NCBI GenBank assembly: GCA_023251195.1
Contig: JAHEZG010000035.1
Span: forward strand, 1 to 18,979
Source: Chitinophagaceae bacterium
Lineage (GTDB): Bacteria > Bacteroidota > Bacteroidia > Chitinophagales > UBA10324
Length of the DNA stretch: 18,979 bases
Reading direction: 5' to 3'
The translations under genes and the position numbers were made by a program. A model generated the notes under the pieces. The model saw nothing but the letters and a program-made list of their open reading frames with translations. It had not been told where the DNA came from and made no database searches. Shown in pieces: positions 1-6,249 of this stretch. Numbering within the stretch: the first letter of the stretch is position 1; each line of letters begins with the position of its first letter.

Positions 1-114
1 AAATTTTCTTGTGTTTGGGCTTTTAACAAAGAAGTGAAAATGCTAAAAACAGTCGCCCAGGTAATTAAGATTTTTTTCATTCAAACTTTTTCTATTCTCA
101 AATCTAATTTCTTC

Positions 115-149
115 AAAATAAAAAAAGGCGAAAAAAATTTCCGCCTTTT
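115..149 (-). terminator. Intrinsic terminator of the lemA-TPM operon
   Basis: Read on the minus strand, an 8-bp stem AAAAGGCG / CGCCTTTT (149-142 pairing with 130-123) closes an 11-nt loop. It is followed at once by a run of Ts with one interruption. It lies about 35 bp past the stop codon of the last TPM gene, where an operon terminator is expected. The remaining bases 1-114 show nothing I can assign. Confidence 0.8.
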
Positions 150-182
150 CAATTTTAAGATTTTAGTTTTTTATTTTTTCAC

Positions 183-941
183 TCACCAACTACCCCCCGC
201 ACCACCGCCACCAAATCCACCTCCACCAAAACCGCCAAAGCCACCGCCACCTCCTCCGCCGCTGCTCCATCCACCACCACCACCACGGCCACCATTCATC
301 AGACTTCCTAAAATTAATGGCCCCATCCATCCGCCGCCGCCAACTACGCCGCCACCTCTGTTGTTACGATTATTTCGTGCTGCTAATGCAATGATGATGA
401 TTATTATGATTGGAATAATTAATCCAATGGGTGGTTTTTTTTCCTTGGTTACATCGTTTACAAATTCGCCGGCTGCCAGTTTTATAATGGCATCAACTGC
501 ACCATTCAGACCTTCGTAATAATTTCCGTTTTTAAAATTCGGAACTATAATATTTTCTACAATCCGGTCGCAGTGAATATCAGTTATGGCTCCTTCCATT
601 CCTTTTCCGGTTGCAATAAATGCTTTGCGGTCTTCCTTAGAAATAAGAATGAGCATGCCGTTGCTTTTTTGCGCCCGGCCTATCCCCCACTTGTCACCTA
701 ACTTAAAAGCATAGTTGCCGGCTTCATCGCCATCTAAATTATTGACAATTACAATGGCGATTTGTGTGCTGGTGCTATCGTCGTAATCCACCACTTTTTG
801 CTCGAGCGCAGCCACTTCATCAGCGCTCAGCATTCCGGCAAAATCATTTACCAATCGTGGTGGCGATGGCCGTTCAGGAATTTGAGCATTAACAATTGCA
901 GTGAAGAAAATTAAAAGAGTAATTAAATTTTTCTTCATCAT
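183..941 (-). CDS. Secreted, membrane-anchored TPM-domain protein with glycine-rich tail (YgcG type)
   Basis: The start MMKKNLITLLIFFTAIVNAQ is a signal peptide, with likely cleavage after NAQ. A TPM (TLP18.3/Psb32/MOLO-1) domain follows at about residues 29-155, with the family-typical opening VNDFAGMLSADE, a central GDKWGIGRAQKSNG segment and the later TGKGMEG segment. A hydrophobic segment with a run of seven isoleucines (about 171-188) is a transmembrane helix. The last ~55 residues are almost all Gly with a few Trp/Phe and end GGSW, as in YgcG-like proteins. The protein is therefore probably inner-membrane anchored with the TPM domain in the periplasm. TPM domains have been linked to phosphatase activity or to photosystem and membrane repair in other organisms; the bacterial role is not settled. 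The start codon overlaps the stop of the upstream TPM gene (ATGA, 938-941), so translation is probably coupled. It is the last gene of the lemA operon. Confidence 0.88.
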   Translation of the reverse strand: MMKKNLITLLIFFTAIVNAQIPERPSPPRLVNDFAGMLSADEVAALEQKVVDYDDSTSTQIAIVIVNNLDGDEAGNYAFKLGDKWGIGRAQKSNGMLILISKEDRKAFIATGKGMEGAITDIHCDRIVENIIVPNFKNGNYYEGLNGAVDAIIKLAAGEFVNDVTKEKKPPIGLIIPIIIIIIIALAARNNRNNRGGGVVGGGGWMGPLILGSLMNGGRGGGGGWSSGGGGGGGFGGFGGGGFGGGGAGGSW

Positions 942-1387
942 TTAATGATTGGTGTATTTGACAACTCGTTGGTGTCTCCTTTTTCGTAAGGAAAAAAAGC
1001 CTGCAGTTTATCACCCGCCATTTCAATGGCAAGCAACACACCTTTCAATATTTCTTTCTGCGAAAAATGTCTCTGCATTTCTTCTTTCACATTATCCCAG
1101 AACGATTGTCCGCACTTTTCATAAATCGCCTGATCGCCGCAGATGGCAAATTTTTTATCTTTGTAAGCCAGGTATATCAGCACGCCATTGTGTGCTTCGG
1201 TTTTATTCATTCCTAATTCATGAAAAATAATTTCGGCACGAAGCAGCGGTTCATCCTTGCATTTTGGTTCAAGATAAATGCGGATTTCACCAGAAGTTTT
1301 TTTCTCGGCCGTGGCAATCGCATCAGCAATCTGCTGTATTTCTGCTTTGCTGAAAATATTTTTTTTGAAAAAAGGAATTGCGCTCAT
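938..1387 (-). CDS. Second TPM-domain protein, short, without signal peptide
   Basis: This is a 149-residue protein whose bulk (about residues 12-135) fits the TPM domain. It has the helix FSKAEIQQIADAIATAEKKT, a strand region SGEIRIYLEP, and NGVLIYLAYKDKKFAICGD, which parallels NGMLILISKEDRKAFIATG in the neighbouring TPM protein. It has no signal peptide, no transmembrane segment and no Gly-rich tail, so the domain should be cytoplasmic unless membrane-recruited by a partner. Its start overlaps the lemA stop (TGATG, 1385-1389) and its stop overlaps the next start (938-941), placing it in the middle of a coupled three-gene operon. A pair of unlike TPM proteins next to LemA is a recurrent arrangement in Bacteroidota (recollection, not checked here). 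The biochemical function is unknown. Confidence 0.85.
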   Translation of the reverse strand: MSAIPFFKKNIFSKAEIQQIADAIATAEKKTSGEIRIYLEPKCKDEPLLRAEIIFHELGMNKTEAHNGVLIYLAYKDKKFAICGDQAIYEKCGQSFWDNVKEEMQRHFSQKEILKGVLLAIEMAGDKLQAFFPYEKGDTNELSNTPIIK

Positions 1388-1977
1388 CAGAATTTTACTT
1401 CAGGCGCTTTCTCGCTTCCGGCAGCTGCTTTGAAATATCCTTTTTCGCTATAGCCAAACATCTTTGCAAAAAAACTGTTCGGAAACAATTTTATATAAGT
1501 ATTGTAATCCTGAATGGTGGCGTTGAAATCATCGCGCGCTTTGTTTATCCGGTTTTCAGTTCCTTCAATCTGTACCTGAAAATCGCGGAATGCATCAGTG
1601 GTTTTAAGTACAGGATATTGCTCCACTACCAGTAATAATTTGCTGAACGATGAGTTCAAACTGTTTTGCGCTTGTTGAAATTGTTCAATGGATTCAGGAG
1701 TTAATTTAGTTGGGTCAACTGTAATTTTTGTTGCCTGACTGCGCGCTTCTATAACTGCCTCAAGTGTTGATTTTTCGAAATCAGCAGATCCTTTAATGGT
1801 GTTCACTACATTGCTGAATAAATCCATCCGGCGTTGGTACTGGCTTTCCACATTGCTCCACATTTTAGCTGTGTTTTCGTTCTTGGTCACCATTGAATTA
1901 TTAAACCCTCGAATCCACATATAAATGCCGAGGATAACTACTACAATAATTCCGACTGTGATGAGTGTTCTGTTCAT
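1387..1977 (-). CDS. lemA: LemA family membrane protein
   Basis: The 196-residue protein starts with one transmembrane helix (about residues 5-23, LITVGIIVVVILGIYMWI). A long helical LemA domain follows. Family-typical stretches are visible: WSNVESQYQRRMDLFSNVVNTIKG, the EARSQA helix, ENRINKARDDFNATIQDYN, and the closing IKLFPNSFFAKMFGY. LemA proteins have a short outside N-terminus and a cytoplasmic coiled bundle in most models; their molecular role is poorly defined. Length is normal for the family. It is the first gene of the operon with two TPM genes, with which it shares overlapping start and stop codons. No Shine-Dalgarno sequence is seen before the ATG, as is common in this phylum. The upstream 260 bp hold palindromes that could be regulatory. 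Confidence 0.93.
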   Translation of the reverse strand: MNRTLITVGIIVVVILGIYMWIRGFNNSMVTKNENTAKMWSNVESQYQRRMDLFSNVVNTIKGSADFEKSTLEAVIEARSQATKITVDPTKLTPESIEQFQQAQNSLNSSFSKLLLVVEQYPVLKTTDAFRDFQVQIEGTENRINKARDDFNATIQDYNTYIKLFPNSFFAKMFGYSEKGYFKAAAGSEKAPEVKF

Positions 1978-2001
1978 GTTTTAGAAATTTTTTTTGTGCG
2001 T

Positions 2002-2009
2002 TAAAAGTA
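2002..2009 (-). promoter_or_regulatory. Weak candidate -7 box for the lemA operon
   Basis: On the minus strand TACTTTTA matches the Bacteroidota -7 consensus TAnnTTTG at all but the last base. It lies 24 bp upstream of the lemA ATG, which would leave a leader of about 18 nt. I find no TTG at the -33 position, so this is only a candidate. Confidence 0.25.
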
Positions 2010-2055
2010 AGCAGACGAATTTAATCTTTGTTTATTGTTTAGTGGCTGGAAAGAT

Positions 2056-2069
2056 TTTATCGCGATAAA
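2056..2069. promoter_or_regulatory. Perfect 14-bp palindrome TTTATCGCGATAAA
   Basis: TTTATCGCGATAAA reads the same on both strands and lies about 80-90 bp upstream of the lemA start codon. Its shape suits a dimeric regulator operator, but its right end overlaps the left arm of the larger inverted repeat by three bases. It may instead belong to that element. No regulator can be named. Confidence 0.4.
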
Positions 2070-2221
2070 TTGAAAGCCACAGATTCACAGATTAATGCTA
2101 AACAAAAAAAATTGAATTACGATTGACAAAGAAAGTAAATTGAGATTAATCTCAATTGTTGTGACAATCAGTTCCTAAATTATTCAGGAAAGAAAACCTA
2201 TGAATCTGTGGCTTTCAATTT
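2067..2221. repeat. 155-bp nested inverted-repeat element
   Basis: The outer arms 2067-2087 and 2201-2221 are perfect 21-bp inverted copies (core GAAAGCCACAGATTCA / TGAATCTGTGGCTTTC). The centre holds a perfect 20-bp palindrome, AATTGAGATTAATCTCAATT (2138-2157), plus a minor 5-bp hairpin (2172-2176 with 2186-2190). The left arm also contains a tandem 8-mer, CACAGATT twice (2078-2093). No reading frame and no clear target-site duplication are visible. It fills the gap between the 3' end of the DUF218 gene and the 5' end of lemA. It could be a MITE-like or REP-like dispersed repeat, or a structured RNA/terminator at the end of the DUF218 transcript. Copy number elsewhere in the genome would decide. 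Confidence 0.6.
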
Positions 2222-2237
2222 TCAAATATTCAATTGC

Positions 2238-2849
2238 TTATTTGAACAAATAATAAATCAACTTAACATACTCATTATTCAACGCAAGTAACCCGTACTC
2301 ACTTTCCCACCATTTATTTTCTTCATATCCAACAGCATGAGCGCCTATGATTTTTACTTCAATATTTTTTTCAGCAAATTTTTCTTTGAAAACATTGCGC
2401 ACTCTTCGAGTATGAAATCTGGAAGAAACGATTTCAATCTGATTGATTTTTTTCTCCAGACAATATTTCAGAATCGCATCTGATTCTTCGGCGGTACTGG
2501 TTCCTTCTTTCAAAACTTCAATTGCAGAATCAGGAACATTTAATCTTGTTAAAGCGAGTTTGGTTAATTCACTTTCAGTCATATCCATTCCGAGCGCTGC
2601 AAAATCCTGCGGATGATTTGAGCCGGTGCAAATAATTTTTTTGCAGAAACCATTTTTAAATAATTCTGTTGCTTTCAATGAACGCTCTTGAGGTGCACCC
2701 GACAACACAAAAACAATTTGCGTTTGTGAAGGTGCATCTTCGCAAATCAAAAAGTTTGCAGCACCTCGCATCAGCGAATAACGAAACAGAAAAAGCATCA
2801 GCAGAACAAAAACCGGAATGCCGATGAAGAGTAGCAGCTTTTTATACAT
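2238..2849 (-). CDS. DUF218 (ElyC/SanA/YdcF-like) membrane protein
   Basis: Residues about 4-26 form an N-terminal transmembrane anchor. The DUF218 domain covers about 43-190, with a first strand and loop QIVFVLSGAPQERSLKATELF, then KKIICTGSN, then the conserved turn EGTSTAEESDAILKY, and IVSSRFHTRRVRNVF. These are hallmarks of the ElyC/SanA/YdcF fold. The relatives SanA and ElyC affect envelope barrier properties and peptidoglycan or lipid-carrier metabolism; YdcF binds S-adenosylmethionine. Which of these applies here cannot be told. The 203-residue length is normal for a SanA-like single-anchor form. The start ATG lies only 22 bp from the start of a divergent oxidoreductase gene, so each promoter must reach into the other gene or be very compact. 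The 3' end is next to the nested inverted repeat. Confidence 0.85.
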   Translation of the reverse strand: MYKKLLLFIGIPVFVLLMLFLFRYSLMRGAANFLICEDAPSQTQIVFVLSGAPQERSLKATELFKNGFCKKIICTGSNHPQDFAALGMDMTESELTKLALTRLNVPDSAIEVLKEGTSTAEESDAILKYCLEKKINQIEIVSSRFHTRRVRNVFKEKFAEKNIEVKIIGAHAVGYEENKWWESEYGLLALNNEYVKLIYYLFK

Positions 2850-2871
2850 TTATGCGGTTGAATTTTTTTGA

Positions 2872-3600
2872 ATGAACAAAGAAAAATGGCACGAAGCCGA
2901 AGTGATAAATATAACAGCACTCACTGCTGATATTCGTCGCTTCCGGCTCAAAGTAAAAGATGTTTCTGCATTTGATTTTAAACCCGGTCAGTTTGTTACA
3001 CTCGATTTACCTATTGGCGAACAATCGAAAGACCGGTGGCGAAGTTATTCAATCGCCTCGCCTCCTGTTGGCGATTCGGTTTTCGAATTAGTGATTATGA
3101 GTTTGCGTGGCGGCAAAGCATCGGACTATTTATTTCACGAAACAAAGGAAGGCAGCATTCTGAAATTCAACGGACCGCTCGGAAAATTTTTATTGCCAGC
3201 AAAAATTGAAAATGATTTGTGCTTCGTTTGTACCGGTACCGGCATCACTCCTTTTCGAAGTATGCTGTTACACTTATCAGCTAAAAATCAGGAACACAAA
3301 AACATTTTTCTTTTTTTCGGAACTCGCTATTTAAAAGATATTTTGTTCAGAGAAGAACTGGAACAATTGCAAAAAACATTTCCGCATTTCACTTACAAAT
3401 TTGTTTTGTCGAAAGAAGAAAGTGCCGAATACGAAGGAGCAAAAGGTCATGTGCATCAATTGTATGAAAAAGAATTTGCAGACAAACGACCTGCAGATTT
3501 TTATTTATGCGGTTGGCGCGGAATGATTGATGAGGCACGCGAGCGATTAAATAAAATGGGATATACTTCTAAAAATATTCACCTCGAAGTTTATGATTAA
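2872..3600 (+). CDS. FAD/NAD(P)-binding ferredoxin-reductase-like oxidoreductase
   Basis: The 242-residue protein has the two-domain ferredoxin-NADP+ reductase fold. The FAD-binding barrel spans about residues 5-105, with RSYS at 57-60 (RxYS flavin motif) and GPLG at 101-104. The NAD(P) domain spans about 110-242, with TGTGITPFRSM (121-131) as the pyrophosphate loop, YLCG (201-204) carrying the conserved Cys-Gly, and the C-terminal HLEVYD ending typical of the family. There is no 2Fe-2S ferredoxin domain at either end, so it should pass electrons between NAD(P)H and a separate ferredoxin, flavodoxin or other partner. The partner and direction are unknown. No signal peptide is present, so it is cytoplasmic. 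It starts 22 bp from the divergent DUF218 gene and ends 62 bp before the glycan cluster, so it may be transcribed alone. Confidence 0.9.
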   Translation: MNKEKWHEAEVINITALTADIRRFRLKVKDVSAFDFKPGQFVTLDLPIGEQSKDRWRSYSIASPPVGDSVFELVIMSLRGGKASDYLFHETKEGSILKFNGPLGKFLLPAKIENDLCFVCTGTGITPFRSMLLHLSAKNQEHKNIFLFFGTRYLKDILFREELEQLQKTFPHFTYKFVLSKEESAEYEGAKGHVHQLYEKEFADKRPADFYLCGWRGMIDEARERLNKMGYTSKNIHLEVYD

Positions 3601-3621
3601 ATCAATAGTCGATTGTATTAA

Positions 3622-3629
3622 TAAATTTG
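3622..3629 (+). promoter_or_regulatory. Candidate -7 box for the glycan cluster
   Basis: TAAATTTG is an exact match to the Bacteroidota -7 consensus TAnnTTTG and lies 33 bp upstream of the preferred ATG at 3663. No TTG is found at the proper -33 distance, so confidence is limited. If real, it rules out the TTG at 3627 as the start codon. Confidence 0.4.
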
Positions 3630-3662
3630 CATTCAAGAAAACAATCTGTTAATTCATTAAAA

Positions 3663-5090
3663 ATGGCCTTGAAAAAAATTATTTTAAAAAATCACTTGTT
3701 GCTGATTGTGCTCGGTGGTTTTGCATTGCGATTGTTTTTTTACCTGATAGGTGCGCGGGTTTATTATGGCAAAGCCGATTTTTTTATCAGTGGCGATACT
3801 GCATCCTGGGTTGAAAGCATAAAAAATTTAATTGAGCATGGCACCTATTCAGTTGACCTTAATAAACCGACTGGTTATTTTTTTCGACCGCCAGGCTATT
3901 CGTTTTTTATTGGATTGTTTTATTTGCTGGCCGGCAAAAATATTTTTCTGGCCTATAAATTTATTATCTGGATTCAACTCCTGCTCGATGTTGTTTGCAT
4001 TGGATTGATTTATAAAATTGTAAACAATGCCTTTTCAAATAAAGTTTGGGCGACCACATCAGCATTATTGTATGCAGGTTATCCCTTTATAATTGTTTGG
4101 ACTCCGATTGTTTATGCCGAATCAACGAGCGTATTTTTTTTAATGGCCGGCTTGTGGTTTTTTATAAATGATAAATACAAGTATCATTATTTCTTAAGTG
4201 GATTATTAATCGGCATTGCCACACTAACCCGATTACAAATTATTTTCATTTTTCCGGCAATCGCACTTGCCATGGCCATTCAACATCGAAAAAAACTGCA
4301 ACCCTTCTTTCAGTTTATCATACCATTTGCTTTTTCTTTTATTATTTCATATGGCTTGTGGCCTGTGCGCAATTATGTTTTACATGATACAGTTATGTTT
4401 TCACAAGACCTTAGTGCCGTGGCTTGCTGGGATAAAGACATAATGGGTTATCGCGATTATATTTTTTCGGTTAAAACCGATTGGGATCCACAAATGACTC
4501 AGATAATGAAAGGCGAAAAAGTTGAATGGCCCGCTGCTTCATACCTTTTTCCTGCTGATACTGTTCAATTAAACCGTGCAGCAAAATTGTGTCATGATTG
4601 TGGTGTGGGCTTTAATGTATTTATGAAAAATGCCGGGTACCGAAACGGATACCTTCCCGATGACAGTAGCTGCTCTGAAGAAATTGGTCAACTATTTAAT
4701 GAACTTACCGAACATCAGAAAAAGCACAATCAACTGAATGTTTATTTATGGGTTCCGCTTGGAAATTTATACAAATGTTTTTTTAAAAGCGGTTTGTATA
4801 ACCCATCAAGCAAAATAGTAAACCTGGTTTCAACATTGTTGTTTGGTTACCGATCAGCATTAATACTACTCGGGTTACTTGGATTTATTTTATACTACCG
4901 AACTAATAAAAAATTTCCTGTTCTGCTCAATATCATCTTCTTGTTTTTTATTTTCAGTTATTTGAGTCTATCTTTTGTTTACCGCAATATGGAAATGCGT
5001 TTTTTAATTCAAACAGATTTATTACTGTTGATTCCTGCAGGATATTTCTTTTATTTTTTATACCAAAAATATTTTGTTCTTAAAAAATAA
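3663..5090 (+). CDS. ArnT/PMT-like polytopic membrane glycosyltransferase
   Basis: About 475 residues with many hydrophobic helices arranged as in GT-C lipid-linked-sugar transferases (ArnT/PMT/GT39-GT83). After the first helix a short extracytoplasmic loop carries SGDTASWVE, with Asp45 at the place of the family's catalytic acidic residue. It is followed by RPPGYSFFIGLFYLLAGK, a motif typical of these enzymes, then YAESTSVFFLMAGLWFF and LTRLQ. The expected role is transfer of a sugar from a polyprenyl-phosphate donor to lipid, glycan or protein on the outer face of the inner membrane. A loop between later helices, about residues 250-345, contains Cys255, Cys310, Cys313 and Cys337, which is uncommon. 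I chose ATG 3663 over an upstream in-frame TTG (3627) because the TTG falls inside a promoter-like box and would only add a polar extension. The next gene begins 17 bp downstream. Confidence 0.82.
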   Translation: MALKKIILKNHLLLIVLGGFALRLFFYLIGARVYYGKADFFISGDTASWVESIKNLIEHGTYSVDLNKPTGYFFRPPGYSFFIGLFYLLAGKNIFLAYKFIIWIQLLLDVVCIGLIYKIVNNAFSNKVWATTSALLYAGYPFIIVWTPIVYAESTSVFFLMAGLWFFINDKYKYHYFLSGLLIGIATLTRLQIIFIFPAIALAMAIQHRKKLQPFFQFIIPFAFSFIISYGLWPVRNYVLHDTVMFSQDLSAVACWDKDIMGYRDYIFSVKTDWDPQMTQIMKGEKVEWPAASYLFPADTVQLNRAAKLCHDCGVGFNVFMKNAGYRNGYLPDDSSCSEEIGQLFNELTEHQKKHNQLNVYLWVPLGNLYKCFFKSGLYNPSSKIVNLVSTLLFGYRSALILLGLLGFILYYRTNKKFPVLLNIIFLFFIFSYLSLSFVYRNMEMRFLIQTDLLLLIPAGYFFYFLYQKYFVLKK

Positions 5091-5107
5091 GATGCTGCAA
5101 CGAATTG

Positions 5108-6238
5108 ATGGAACTAAAAAACGATAAAGTATTTTTTCCAAACCTGGATGGATTAAGATTCCTCGCCTTTTTTGCGGTGCTTTTACGGCATTCAGCCGAT
5201 ACAGATTTTCAATACATTCAAACCAATCCGGTTTACCTGTTTGTAAAAAAATACTTGTACATGAATGGCCTGCTTGGTGTAAATTTTTTCTTTGTGTTAA
5301 GTGGATTTCTGATAACTTATTTGTTGCTCAACGAAAAGGCCATTTTTGGGAAAATAGATGTTCGCGCCTTTTACATACGAAGGGTATTAAGAATATGGCC
5401 TGTTTATTTTCTTACATTACTGCTGGCATTTTTTGTTATTCCTTTTATTCAAAACATCAATGGTATAAGCAATCCGGTTCAGGCAAATCCATGGTATTAT
5501 ATATTTTTTATCGGAAATTTTCATCCCGGAACGCCCAACAGCCCGCTGCTCGACCGGTTATGGAGTATAGCCGTTGAAGAACAATTTTATCTTATCTGGC
5601 CTTTGCTTTTTGCATTTATACCGGTTAAAAAATTACCATGGGTATTTTTCATTTTGCTGCTGATAAGTATTTGTTTCAGAATTATTTATAACGACAACAA
5701 CGAATTGGTTTTTGGAAATACGCTTGCCTCAATGTCTGACTTGGTTATTGGATCGTGGGCTGCCTATTTAATTTTTAATCGTAAGGGCTTAAAAAGTTAT
5801 TTTGAAAACATACCGCGATGGCAAATTCTATTTATATACCTGGTTACCTTTTCAATACTTGTTGGATACAAAGTACTCCTTAAAAATATTCCATATCAGT
5901 TTGCATTTCAGGTTTTATTCGGAGTTGTATTTGCATTGGTTATTCTTGAACAGAATTATGCAAAAAATTCATTTTTCAAGTTGTCGAATTTCAAATGGAT
6001 TTCAAAATGGGGAGTTTGGACTTATGGTTTGTATTGCTACCATGCCATTGGAATTTATGCAGCAATTTATATCAGCAGTTTATTTCATCTAAATACTACA
6101 ACCTTTGAAGTTTTAATAACTGATACATTAATTGCACTAACTGTATCGCTGCTTATAAGTTGGTTCAGTTATAAATATTTTGAAACACCATTTCTTCGAT
6201 TGAAAAATAAATTGCAAAAAGTAAAAGCTCATCAATAA
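5108..6238 (+). CDS. Acyltransferase family 3 (OafA/YrhL-like) membrane O-acyltransferase
   Basis: The 376-residue polytopic protein shows the acyl_transf_3 order of motifs. NLDGLRFLAFFAVLLRHS near the N-terminus has His28 as the likely catalytic histidine. GVNFFFVLSGFLITYLLLNE follows, then FYIRRVLRIWPVYFL and the conserved DRLWSIAVEEQFYLIWPLLF. About ten transmembrane helices are present and there is no SGNH domain, so this is the short form. Such enzymes O-acetylate or O-acylate sugars of O-antigen, capsule, exopolysaccharide or glycolipids using cytoplasmic acyl-CoA. The gene sits 17 bp after an ArnT-like gene and 11 bp before a glycosyltransferase gene, which supports glycan decoration. 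ATG 5108 is preferred to the TTG just before it. The acyl donor and sugar acceptor cannot be read from sequence. Confidence 0.9.
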   Translation: MELKNDKVFFPNLDGLRFLAFFAVLLRHSADTDFQYIQTNPVYLFVKKYLYMNGLLGVNFFFVLSGFLITYLLLNEKAIFGKIDVRAFYIRRVLRIWPVYFLTLLLAFFVIPFIQNINGISNPVQANPWYYIFFIGNFHPGTPNSPLLDRLWSIAVEEQFYLIWPLLFAFIPVKKLPWVFFILLLISICFRIIYNDNNELVFGNTLASMSDLVIGSWAAYLIFNRKGLKSYFENIPRWQILFIYLVTFSILVGYKVLLKNIPYQFAFQVLFGVVFALVILEQNYAKNSFFKLSNFKWISKWGVWTYGLYCYHAIGIYAAIYISSLFHLNTTTFEVLITDTLIALTVSLLISWFSYKYFETPFLRLKNKLQKVKAHQ

Positions 6239-6249
6239 TAAACCCCGGG

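Noticed and set aside
34..519. Long plus-strand frame with a Pro-rich middle
   Set aside because: It is the antisense of the Gly-rich tail of the TPM protein (GGN codons read as Pro codons on the other strand) plus the terminator region, and it has no family resemblance.
2067..2221. CRISPR array or insertion-sequence ends
   Set aside because: There is only one pair of inverted arms, no direct repeat-spacer pattern, no transposase frame and no clear target duplication.
3627..3662. TTG start giving a 12-residue extension of the ArnT-like protein
   Set aside because: The TTG is part of a TAAATTTG promoter-like box and the added residues are polar and unlike a membrane protein start.
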